From NCBI RefSeq assembly GCF_963966145.1, contig NC_091052.1:7378001-7442000 (forward strand): a DNA stretch of 64,000 nt, in the 5' to 3' direction. The translations under genes were made by a program, and so were the position numbers. Below the pieces are notes generated by a model that was given only the letters and a program-made list of their open reading frames with translations, was not told the origin of the DNA and made no database searches. Shown in pieces: positions 35,301-46,063 of the stretch (position 1 is its first letter; every line of letters begins with the position of its first letter). The DNA is from Tenebrio molitor. Taxonomy: Eukaryota; Arthropoda; Insecta; Coleoptera; Tenebrionidae.

Positions 35301-38300
35301 CACTACGGAAATAACAAAAAATACACAAACGTATTTATCCCAGACTTTTCAGAACGCACACTAATTTCAATTCAACAGCAGAATTAATACCTTTTATCGG
35401 TTTAATTAAATTTGTTCAAAGCTAAAATTATTTTTTTAAACATTCCCCACCTGTCACGTCTAAAAGTGTGTATCGTTTTTCGGTTAAAACAAATTTATTG
35501 GCCGACATCGAAAAAAGAAACAGGACGTATTCGTCCTCGAAATGAAGCTCTAAATAAAAGTTCATTCAAGTCGCTTCAATCCTCTCGGTATTAAGTGAAG
35601 TCAACTATAATAACAATGATACTGAGTTCTTTGTGTTGCACTTGTTCAAAAAGAAATACAAAGATTGCTTTACCTATCCACTTGCTTGACTTATTACGTT
35701 CCCTGTCGTTCACGTTTTAATGAAAAAAAAATTATGTGAAGAATTTTATCAAAAAAGAAAGAGTAGAGTAGTGTCTAAAGCAATTTCTGGTAGAACAGTT
35801 TCAAAGGATAAAGGAAAAAGCTTGAGTGAGAGATGATAACTAGACTAAGTGAGAAATAGAGAACAAACGATATTCCCTGTTCGGGAAGAGTGAGTATTCA
35901 AGGAAAACGTTTATGGAAAAAAGTCTTCCAAAAGAAAAGTGAGGCGCATTACAAAAACGTCAACAAAAAACTTACTCACTAAAAATGAATTAATTCTTTA
36001 CCACTCTGTCGTATTTTGTATTCGTGATTAACTTTTAATCGTCTGTTTAAAAATCGTTTACGTCGAGTTTGAGTGAAGTGTAAAAACTCCTCGATCGTTC
36101 GAGGGTCATCGTTGAAAGTTCCCTAATAGTTGGTTGATATGATAAACGTGTTTCACTTTGTTGTCTCTCTAACATCCGGCAGTCTGATCCGTGTATCCGG
36201 AAACAACAGCGGTAAAGCGGTCTCTCCCGTCGGTTGGCAATCATTCCGGAAGTGTATGTCCGGGTGATTCCCCGCAGAGCGAATCTGTGTTGCAACAGTT
36301 AATGGATTCCCTTGATCTGTCAGGTGTGCCTTGATGGTAAAAGGTCATACGTACACGTTTGCATATCGTGACCTCCGCCCTCTCGATGTACGAGGGAGGG
36401 CCACGTTACGACGCACTTTGGGTGCCGTTTTAATCATCTTGCAAGAAGTTTACTACAACGTCAGCGATTCGCCAGTAATTACCACGGAAAAATATCGTTA
36501 AGAGAGTCTCCGGAGAACTAGAAAGAGGCGAAGTCATAGATTATTTTGAAATATTACTCGATTAAGGTCGGGGTTCTTACCGAAAACTTGTAATGATGTA
36601 TGTTGCAGAAAATTATCAGTTAGTTAACAATGTATTATGTCACAGGTTTAGACAAAAAATCTCTAATAGTGACAAAAATATAGAACGGCTTGGAAACTGT
36701 ACCAGAATCCATCAAAAACAATGATGCAATAAATAAATCATTAAATAACGGGTGACTATTAAAATTTTCACTTAGGGTTGGCTATGGATCATTTTTTGTT
36801 TCCCGTTGCATCTTAGACACTGACAAGTTTCAAAAAAATTTCATGTTATGCTGATGCCGCGCAAAATTTATAGGTTATGTTTCAATTGTACTGACTGACA
36901 TTTGTCGTTCGTTCTTGCGTGTGTCTAGAGTAACAGAAAAAATAAAAACTCGTTCAAAGCCAACTCCAAGTGAAAATTATAATAGTTACCCGTTATAAAA
37001 AATATCGGGCCTTCAAATAAATATATATTTAGAGTAGGCGTAGGCGACATTCTAATTCTGTTAACAGTGTAAAGTAATTTTTGTAGGTAACCAATTATTC
37101 TCCAGAGTTACACAGGTTACATAGTAAGCTTTTTCCCAATTTCATATTGTCATATTCCCTGAAGGGGGAATAGGGAGAATGCACTACAAAAATTAAAAAT
37201 ATTTTCTAACGTAATTTTATGTCGTTAAAATATCAGACGTTTCTTGTGTCGTTTTCTACGCTGGAAAAATGTTGCAAACAATTGAATTTCCATAGGTTGC
37301 TCTAAATATAAATTTATTTGAAGGCCCGTTAAAAAACATTACATAAACAAATTTTAAAAAATTGAATCTCTGAATTTCATATTTAAAAATACAATGAACT
37401 GCAGTGTAATTAAAGTAGCCGAATCCTTCAACAAGATAATTCATGATTCCGCAGGGAAGAACGCTAGATTTTCATTTTAAGTCCTTTTGTTCAAACCGAA
37501 GGAATAACAACGACAAATCCAGTGAGAAAGCGGAGTCATTGTTACACGATGATAAAATGAACTTTAAAACTTAGCAAATCTTCTCTAGGACACAAAAAAC
37601 CTCTTTTAAGTGCTCCAACTATGCAATTCCAACTAAAATGTTTTCTGTAAAATCAGCAGTTCGGTAAAAGTTATGTTTGAGACGAGTCTTCGTTAAACTA
37701 TAAAAAGACACAGTGGAGAATTGTTTTGAGATATGCTCGAATAAGTTGAAGTTATTATCCGAAACTTGCAACAGTCGAGAAGTGTGACAAGCCGACAATT
37801 TCGTAACGTTAAGTTAGACGAAAAAGATTTTTTTAAATAAATAACTTTGTCATTATTAGGTCAGAGATTTGGGAACGTTATCAGAAGAATTTTAAACGTT
37901 AAGAGTATGTAGATTAAAGTTTCTGTGATTATTTGTATTGAATTGAAAAATACATTTAAATTGAAAAGAAGTCTAAACGTCATTATGTAGTAAGTAAAGG
38001 AACACAAAATGAATAAAAGAGCTTTCAAAAACGACTCTCTGTTCAGATTTCACAAATTCGTCTCAGCTACAGCATTCTATTTAATGACATTTTGTTACAA
38101 AGGGTTGAAAGCACGTCTTCTCTAAGAGTCAATACGAAGTGTGTAGAATAATTTGAGAATATTAAAAGACAAAAAATTGAAATAACAGAAAAAATAAAGA
38201 AGGGGTCAAAAAGGGTGTAGGAATTGTTTTGGAAAAGAAAAGAGGAAGAAAATGCAAGGTCTCGAGAAACTGAGAACGTCTGAGAGAAACTCCGTGTCAC

Positions 38301-39902
38301 GATTTCGCAACTTCATCCGAGCTAGAGCATTCTATTTAATAACATTCTATTATGAAGGGTTAGTAACATTGTCTACTCGAGATTCAATACGGGGTGCACG
38401 AACAAATATTATGTGAAATCCCGGCAGAACAACAGTTGTAAAGCAACACTTGTACAAGCTCACTCTTATCTGCAAATGATTAATGAAGTGATCCTCAAAC
38501 ATTCCGCCTTTGCACGCAACATTCGCAGATTAAGGCTCGACGTAAGCGAGCTGAAGAGAAACGACGATAAAAGTGCACCCTTAAATGGATATCATAGTCG
38601 AGTACCTAGTTTCCTTTACTTCCGATCGGTTGCCGCTCAGAGGGTAGTTCTTCCGGCATAACGATTGAATAATCAAGTCAGAAAAGCAAAGCTAGTTTTC
38701 ATTCACATGAGAAAAGTGTGCATGATAAAGCGCCCCGAATCAAACTCAATCATCAAATTCGTTACTGCCGTTTTCGTTTCGAATGCAATATAAATTCATT
38801 GTTACAACCCTCGCCGGACTTGTCACCTGGAAATTTCATTTAAATGAGGGTTTCCGCGGAAAGGAATATTTTTAACGGGAGGCGTGTCTGGGTAAAGCAC
38901 TGTTGTTCCAAATTAATACACGCCCCTACGTTATTTTGACCATGAGAAAATTACCACCAGGAACTCTCACATTTTGCTAAATCACTAAGACTCTGCCAGG
39001 AACATATTTTTAATTTAACACCGCTAGAATATAAATTACGGTGCAAGACATTGTACCCTTCGTGAAAAGTCTTTACATTCTTTCGGTTCTATATTTCTCA
39101 TCATTTTCTTCAGGGAATGTACAAAGTTAAAACGAGTCTGCATTTTTAAACGAGGGGAAATAATAAAGTCAGAGTCTTTACTGCTGGATCTGACCACCCA
39201 TAATTGATACTTCCTTTGATGAGCGACATTTTGAGGCTTTTGATTAAAAACTTCATGATTTATACTTTTAATCCTCTCCAGATTTTCTTTACCTTAAAGA
39301 AGAGCCTGGCGAGAAAATATCTTGAATAACTTCTTACACTTCTCAACACTAATTAATAACAAATAGGTTAAGCTACATTTTTATTACAAATTCTTATTCT
39401 TTTTTCTCTATATTGCTGACTAAAAATTCTGTTTTTGAAGTGTTGAATGTAAGAATACACTAGAAGAACCACCCTACTGCCATTTACATTTCTGAAAGCA
39501 ATTAGTTTTGAGCGTTGGGACTTATTATGTCAAAATTTCCAACCTGAAATCTTCGTGGACATAAATGTTTAACAATTTTCATTATCATGGGAATCTGGAA
39601 AGTTCTGAAGTAAACTGACCCATTTAGAACTCCCTCGTTCTTAGATCTCGCCCCATCGCATCGTGTCAGATATAAATCTCGAGATTATGCAAAAGTTCCA
39701 CTGTTGCTGAAACTCTAGTTATGGCCACTTAAATTTGATAACACCAAGTACATTATAATACATTTATTTCTGTTTTTATCTGAGTGTTGTACGACAATAA
39801 AGCCGTTCCATCCCGCCATAAAGGAACTCGTTAATAAGGAACGATACAAGATTTGAACATTGTTAAATTAATACGTTCCATTTTGTGCAAGGAAACTTTA
39901 GA
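35301..39902. other. Intergenic or intronic DNA without recognised genes
   Basis: Mostly AT-rich. At 36181 a good acceptor (TTGTCTCTCTAACATCCGGCAG) precedes GC-richer DNA to about 36480 where both strands have short frames (minus 36047-36295, 82 codons), but none resembles a known protein. 38413-38661 plus (82 codons) is likewise unassigned. A CNE-like patch lies at about 38760-38960. Confidence 0.4.
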
Positions 39903-39920
39903 CGCCGACAAACGTCGGCG
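39903..39920. repeat. GC-rich 7-bp stem with 4-base loop
   Basis: CGCCGAC-AAAC-GTCGGCG is a perfect compact hairpin in AT-rich DNA. No function can be assigned. Such stems can be protein sites or chance. Confidence 0.6.
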
Positions 39921-40320
39921 GGTTTACTGAAGCACGCAGAAATTATGTCTTCAACAAAGAGTTAAGATCGCGGTAAAAAATATTTCCGCGTGGGAATTTT
40001 GTAAATGCGTTACGTTCGAGTGGACGCATTTTTATTGAGCGTTGTACGAATGCGGGGATGAAATTGCGTCGTAATGATGACACTTCCAAGAAGTCCGTCG
40101 GAAATTTCCATCTAGATACCAGCTGGTAATGTGGACCACCAGTAGTTAAAGTAAGGTCTAATTACGAGCATAAGGAATAGTTCGCCCTCCGGATAACCCA
40201 GCCTGATACTCTATTAAATTTTGTACATTGTTTAATTAAGTTTATAATCATTTTAACGTCTCAATTAAAGCCGCCGTTTGGTGTGAGAATAACAATACCA
40301 TCAACGTGCACCCAACAGTC

Positions 40321-40343
40321 GAGAGAGAGAGTGAGAGAGAGAA
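40321..40343 (+). repeat. GA microsatellite
   Basis: GAGAGAGAGAGTGAGAGAGA, an interrupted dinucleotide repeat of 23 bases. In insects GAGA runs can bind GAGA-factor-type proteins; whether that applies here is unknown. Confidence 0.9.
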
Positions 40344-41978
40344 ACAGGAAGGTTGGCAGAACTGGGACTTGCATAAAAAGTAATATTAATCTTTGTCAGT
40401 CAAATGTTTGTCTAGATATACATCAGGATATAGTTATTTCCAGGATCCCCAGGAAATAAACTAACTTCGTGAAAGTGTAAATTGAAGAATTTTCTTTATT
40501 TAGAAAAGTTCGCCGTAGGTATAACGTACTCCGAAAAATCATTATCGAAGACTTTTCACAAAGAACTAAATCTAATAGAAATAAAAGTCCAAATCCAATA
40601 GTTTTCCTGCGGGACAAGACATGTTTCGTTGCTCGTATTAAAAATATAGAATATCGCAGACAATGGATATGGCGAGAAAGTTTTATTATTTCTCTCGGCA
40701 CGGACACGCTGCGCTCAAAAATAACCAACAAACAATACTATGTTACTGTTTATCCATTTCTCCAGACAGTATATTGCTGTTATTCCGAGATCGTATTTCG
40801 GAACGTCCCTGAGATGCCATTTTTGACATGTGACAAGGGCGGATAAGAGCTAAGACATGCCGCAATAAACCCGAACCTAACGTAATATTTCCGGAAGATT
40901 CCAAATAATCCAGCCGAGCTGAAGCAATCTCTGATCGTACCATTGTCCAATTTAGGTGTAATTCGTAGAAATTTGTCCTTCGATGTTTATATTATCGTGT
41001 GTGGGGTTGGAAGTATGCAATAATATGAAAAGTTATCCAATTAGTTGGTGGCTTGTCTGAGAACACACAATCCACCATTCTCGGGCCCTCGTGCAACGGC
41101 CTTTATGACATCTAAACTTACAACTAACAAGTCTTTGGGACCGCCGAATTTATACTACTTCGGACTATAATTATTATTAAAGCCGGGCGTGCTTGTCTGC
41201 GGAATTCTCTTCGCCGCACCGTTCTGCAGGGTCCCTAATAGATCAAACAAATTCCTGCGAGCTAAACGAGTGTAAATATTTATAATTGTTTACTAAAGCG
41301 TTTCATTTGGTGAAAGTGTTTAATTAGTATTGCTACCATTGATTTCGTTTGATGTTCTCAATTTGGGGCCACCTTTGACGGCTAGCCTACCTCCATGCAT
41401 AGCAAATAAAGCTTATTTTCGGTCAGTCCTCACTCGTCCCAATGAGGATGCTGCTTGTAAAACAGTTGTTTAACGCTTTTACTGCGCACTGATTCTACAA
41501 AGATGAAAGCAGATACGATTCCAGACCTAATATTTACAAGTTGGATGTAAAAGATACGTTTCTAGACACAACACTCTAAATATTTATTTAATTTGGGACG
41601 CAAAAAATCTGGATTAAATAAAGGAGAAGTAATTAATTCCAGACGAGAAATAGACTTTTCAATAGAGCTGTTACCGCTAAAAGGACGTCTCTGGAAAAAA
41701 CATTATTTCTAAGTTTTGCGACATTTTTTAATTAAATCTTTAATACACCCTTAGTAATTACTGTAACCACACTTTGCTATAGTTTCTGAAAAATTTACAA
41801 TGATCTTATTAAAAATTTGTTAACTTTTTATTTCTGACTCAATTAACATAAAGAACTGGATAAGACTGACTTTATAAAAAGAAATAATTTTTTCACTAAA
41901 GGGAGTTAATTTAAATACTGAAGTAAGAAAATTCTCGTTACGTCTTAAATCTAGATAATTTAGTAACACAAGATGGTA
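40344..41978. other. Spacer with a GC-richer patch
   Basis: 40900-41280 has balanced composition and looks like conserved non-coding DNA. The 40423-40731 minus frame (102 codons) shows no domain. Otherwise AT-rich. Confidence 0.4.
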
Positions 41979-42845
41979 CAGTAGTACCTCGTTAATCCGG
42001 ACTAATTAAAACAAGACTCATCCGGATTACTAAAAAATCCGGATAACTGGATCATTCGAGTAAATACAAAAGAATCGGTTATTAAGAACGTAAAATAATG
42101 TTTATTATTAAAATAAGAGTACCAACAAGTACAACCATGGAATACATAATTATGAATGATATACCGGTTGTTCTGGAAGTCCACGTTATAAATGGACATT
42201 ATAAATGGACGTTATAAATAAGACACGTTAAAATGGACTTTTTATCATTTTTTCCGCAAATTCTTCAAAACAAAGTTAAAATTAAGTATAATTTGAACCG
42301 TAAAATTCATACCCGCTCATGTGTTTACACATTTGTTGACAACGAAGGACCAAAAAAAAAAAATTATTCGACTAAAATACTTGATCAAAAAACAGTAAAA
42401 ACAACAGTGGTCGTTCTTTCTTTAAAAAAAAACTGTAAAGTTTTTATCACACAAAAATATATTCACTTACTCTTTCGTTTCAATTGATGATTATCCCGCA
42501 AGCGGAATGTGACATTAGGGGTTAGAAAAATGTAAAAAAGATTATTCGATTAAAAAAAGGTCAATATGTAAAAAAAAATTATTTTAAAGAGTTCTATTGG
42601 TGATTAAATTTATTACGTAGACTTCCATAACACACTACGTGCTTTCCCTTTGGAGCCATATTGCATTCTGCCTATTCCAGACAAGTTAAAACAAGTAAAT
42701 TCCGATTATTCTAAATGAAGTGTGACAATCCGGATTACTGAAACTTGTCAGATCCGGACTACAAGGTACACAATGGAAAAAATAGGAGGTTCGATTTACT
42801 GGATCATCCGGATTATTGGATGTTCGGATTAACGAGGTATTACTG
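41979..42845. mobile_element. Pogo/Tigger-like element, TA target duplication, decayed
   Basis: The left end is TA|CAGTAGTACCTCGTTAATCC. The right end, inverted, is TA|CAGTAATACCTCGTTAATCC. A CAGTA-ACCTCGTTAATCCG terminus with TA duplication is characteristic of pogo/Tigger elements (IS630-Tc1-mariner superfamily). Subterminal ATCCGGATTA words recur on both sides (42018-42050, 42725-42830). The 867-bp length leaves no room for an intact transposase. The 84-codon frame at 42233-42487 is Lys-rich and not convincing, so this is a non-autonomous or badly decayed copy. Confidence 0.85.
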
Positions 42846-43069
42846 TATTAATAGAAACGTGAAAATGTTAACATCAAAGGGAATGATATTATAAAATGTT
42901 GGAATAATAATTGAACCGTTAAATTAGCTGTCTCAGCTTTTAAAAACATTTTTTTGATTCTGTAAAAAGCGATTCTGCTATTCAAGTTTTTAAAAATGGA
43001 GTAAAACACAAATTATGAATTAACCATTAATTATTTCGGTATTCGGTATTTAGCAAAAGATTTGCTAAA

Positions 43070-43310
43070 AGTTTACTAAATTTATGGAATTTAATGATAT
43101 CTATTAGCTACACCTGCCAAGACCTGTCATTTTTAATGTCCTTGAAACTCATATTAAAAATACCTCACAAAGTGAGACATTATTAAAGTCTCAAATTAGT
43201 TGTTATTAACTTTATTAACATGCTGCGCTACTAAGATCTCTACATAACCTCAATTTTTATATTATTACAATTTTCACCCTATGTCAAAACCGTACAATGT
43301 TGCCGGCTCT
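43070..43310 (-). mobile_element. Short relative of the 49030-49980 repeat, inverted
   Basis: Read on the minus strand this stretch matches two separate parts of the longer copy: GAGGTTATGTAGAGATCTTA...GCGCAGCATGTTAA with 49038-49080, and CATTAAAAATGACAGG...ATATCATTAAATTC with 49904-49960. The roughly 730 bp between those parts in the longer copy is missing here. GGCAACATTGTACG (inverted, about 43295) resembles the GGCAACNATGTACG ends of the 32513-32734 family. Confidence 0.8.
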
Positions 43311-43719
43311 AGTTTGGGTAAAAATTGCGATGTTGGTGGTTCTTTGATAAAAAAAGTCTGGTAATCAGTTTTCTCGCTACAAAATCTGTGACATTTCTTT
43401 CAGATACATAACCTCACTTTGATCCTCATTAATGTAAACTAATGTAATATAAATGTTAATAAATTTAATGTAAAAAAAAAAGCGAAAAAATTCTCCTTTC
43501 TTGATTCAAAAAAAATTGTTTATTGCAAACGAAATAAATCACATAACTGATTATTATTCACTGAATAAACGACATTTGACAACTGTGATTTGATAACTGA
43601 CGGATCTGCATATTAACGAAAACAGAAGCAAGCACTGGACAACTTACTCATAAATTTTTTTGAACGCATGTTACTTACGATTAAAAATATTCGTATTTTA
43701 TTATCTTCATCTAACCTAT

Positions 43720-44079
43720 AGTTTGTCTCAATTCTAAATTTCAACCACCTGTTGAATTATGTTGGCAAAATAAAAATATTTCTAAATTGGGGATTCTTAA
43801 TAACCAAAGTTGGCAATATAATTATTTCACAAACATGATTCAAAAATATTAAAATTTGTTCATTTTGCTTTTAGAATTTGATTTTCTACCTACTTACTTG
43901 CTGCATTTTAAAAAAGGTTTTCGTTCTTTTCCTTTATTCTAAAATTTTGAGTTATAAAAACGGAAATTGACAGATAACCTAACAAATACAATCTGACGCA
44001 TTTTTCACCAAACAGTGTTGCCGGTTGTATTTCCAACGTAGAATGCAGTGTTGGTGGAAATTTAGAATTGAGACAGACT
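43720..44079. mobile_element. Inverted-repeat element of about 360 bp
   Basis: AGTTTGTCTCAATTCTAAAT at 43720 is mirrored by ATTTAGAATTGAGACAGACT ending at 44079. Arms are about 27 bp. A GTGTTGCCGGTT...GTGTTGGTGG block near the right arm (44012-44056) also appears, diverged, at 43298-43343, so this region is a small nest of related old transposons. Non-coding. Confidence 0.72.
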
Positions 44080-44317
44080 TTAAGTGCAGTTTTCCAAACG
44101 TGACAGTTTTTGAACAGCCGTTACCACCGTACCTACTATTAATTTGGAATTGTTTGTAAATTTTCAGCACGAGTTGTTACTTAATTTTTTGTTTCACTCT
44201 CTGTAAGCTTTGAGCTTTCATCCTTCATCATAACTGGGGCCGGCATTCTGCCGATTTAGGTAAATTGGCGTCGTCCCCGGAATATTTGCCTCGCTTTGGA
44301 TATCTGTGTCTTTGCAG
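44080..44317. other. Possible intron end before the 44318 exon candidate
   Basis: Contains the branch and pyrimidine context (GGATATCTGTGTCTTTGCAG) that ends at 44317. Nothing else is seen. Confidence 0.3.
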
Positions 44318-44447
44318 CGTTGATAGTCAAGTCAGCGGTGGAGTTACCGAGGAGACTTTTGAATACGTGACAGTTGCTCGAGAATCCGGGCAGACAGGGG
44401 GTGCACCGTGGTGGAGGCAACCAGCCGGAAGGAACTCGTACAGTTAA
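44318..44447 (+). CDS. Candidate terminal coding exon, gene unknown
   Basis: A good acceptor (TATCTGTGTCTTTGCAG) is followed directly by a frame of 42 codons to TAA at 44445-44447. The frame starts VDSQVSGGVTEETFEYVTVA and ends TGGAPWWRQPAGRNSYS. Codons are balanced and GC-richer than the surroundings, and the C-terminus (paired Trp, Pro-Ala-Gly, Ser-Tyr-Ser) looks like a real protein tail. I do not recognise the family. The frame also stays open upstream to an ATG at 44265, so it could instead be a 60-codon chance frame. No AATAAA is close behind the stop. Upstream exons were not found. Confidence 0.33.
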
Positions 44448-45711
44448 TGGACGCTGAATGCGTAATATCGCGGTTGGTCACAGAGCAAAAGCTTGCATTA
44501 TACATGAGCTGTTGAGTGACGTAAAGAACTCGAGTTAACCGACAACGGCCAATGTTTAAACGTTTGTCGCTCTCGTGGAACTCCCGGACCTTAAAATTTT
44601 GATTTTCGACCTAGGTTCGTCGATTCACCGCGAAATCCTGAATAACAAATGCAAACAAACACGGGAGATGGTCGTCAGTGAAATACGAGTTGTCGATAAG
44701 TTCTAATTTTTCGGTGGATGATGGGGCGATAAATCCCCAACACAATACCCCACGCAAAACGAATATACGGTACGTTCTCACTTGAGTTATTGTGAATTTT
44801 ATAAAGAGACATATGAGCCCGAAAACATCGATTTGATCTTTTACGTCTCTCCAAAAGTATCTTCTAACAGCACATAAATCTTTTATGGAGCGACGAAAGG
44901 TATTTTCTTTTACTTGATGACGTTTCAACTCTGATTTATGTACAATGCCGATCGGCGAAAAATATGTGTACGCACTTTTATCCATTATCCTTCCCGTTTC
45001 AACACGAATAGATGGTCCTGCAAAAATCCAAATGTGCTGATGTTGTAGTAACATTTTCAATGTCCAATACCAATCTATCATCTCCTCTATTTCTACTAGA
45101 ACGAAAATTTTCATAACAATCTAAACTGCAAAGATTTATTGCTCATTTGCTTCACAAAATTAAAGTACGTATAGTGTAGAAAACTAAAACACAAGCTCGA
45201 CTACTAAAATGTTTACATATTAAAATTGTTCTGTCTTAGTTCAGAAGCTTGATGTTAGTTGCAAACTTTTGCAAGTTGTGCTTTGAGAAATATTATAGGA
45301 GTATGTTTTCCGCCTTGTTTTATACATGTTGGCTAAGCCTTTCAAAGCCAAAACAAATAGTAAATATTTATACCTGCATAGAGGCTTCCCTGGAGATTTT
45401 CCTGGTGTTTTTAAAATACAATTTTTTCTATTATTGTGAACTGAATATTTCAACAAGACCTTATGAAAATTCTGGTTTTTGATGAACTTTAAGTAAAATA
45501 ATGCATCAAACTATGTTTTCAACAAAATGTTATTTTTAGTTCAATTAACACATTTCCCGAAACATATTTTTTTAATTCAATTTAAATAATTCACTTGGGA
45601 AGTGGATTTGTCCTTTAGATTCGCTGCTACAATATTTATAAATTGCAGATCTTGCTCAGGTCGTAAAACAACAGAGCTACCTATTGATATATGTATTTAT
45701 CTTTGCTGTTT
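44448..45711. other. Spacer with one 167-codon minus frame
   Basis: 44611-45114 minus is open for 167 codons (MKIFVLVEIEEMIDWYWTLK at the start). It has no recognisable domain, repeat or splice context, and its composition matches the surroundings. I consider it chance, at low certainty. The rest is AT-rich. Confidence 0.35.
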
Positions 45712-45728
45712 CCCGGCGCATCCACCAT
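45712..45728 (-). repeat. 17-mer motif copy D (perfect)
   Basis: CCCGGCGCATCCACCAT on the plus strand. It abuts the inverted repeat 45726-45858. Downstream AGTTATTTGTACAACTAG resembles AGTTATTGTACCAGCAT beside copy E. Confidence 0.9.
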
Positions 45729-45858
45729 TTATATCGTGCAAAAATAGTTATTTGTACAACTAGTTATGAAAGTCATACTTTTTTTCACGAATTTGCAGAT
45801 AAGTAAAAAAAGAGACTTTCATAACGTGTTGTACACACTATTTTTTTGCATATCGATG
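45726..45858. repeat. Imperfect palindrome with arms of about 50 bp
   Basis: The left part reads ATATCGTGCAAAAATAGTTA then TTTGTACAACTAGTTATGAA and AGTC. The right part, inverted, reads CGATATGCAAAAAAATAGTG then TGTACAACACGTTATGAAAG and TC. The arms flank about 35 bases. It may be a snap-back transposon remnant. Confidence 0.75.
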
Positions 45859-45969
45859 TAAGTTGAGAAATTTGGTCTAAAAGGATTTATGAAAAATGAC
45901 AAAAAAAAATAGGTATGCGTTGATAATCATCTCCAAGGAGATGGAATAAAATGATGCAAAAAAGTACTG

Positions 45970-46063
45970 CTTTCACTACGATTTTTCGTGTAAAAAAGTG
46001 CAACTTTCACTACGATTGTGCGTGTAAAAAAGTGGTGCCACTTTCATTACGATATGCAAAAAA
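45970..46063 (+). repeat. Tandem repeat, 34-37 bp unit, 2.6 copies
   Basis: The units start CTTTCACTACGATTTTTCGT (45970), CTTTCACTACGATTGTGCGT (46004) and CTTTCATTACGATATGCAAA (46041); the first two continue GTAAAAAAGTG. Pieces (ACTTTCAT, CGATATGCAAAAAA) recur in the neighbouring palindrome at 45726-45858, so array and palindrome are built from related units. Confidence 0.85.

Noticed and set aside
36183..36340. Exon after the acceptor at 36181
   Set aside because: Acceptor is good, but all three frames stop within 50 codons and none resembles a protein I know; the minus strand is equally open.
44611..45114. 167-codon minus-strand frame as a gene
   Set aside because: Long, but aromatic- and Ile-rich in the way AT-rich chance frames are, without splice sites or domain.
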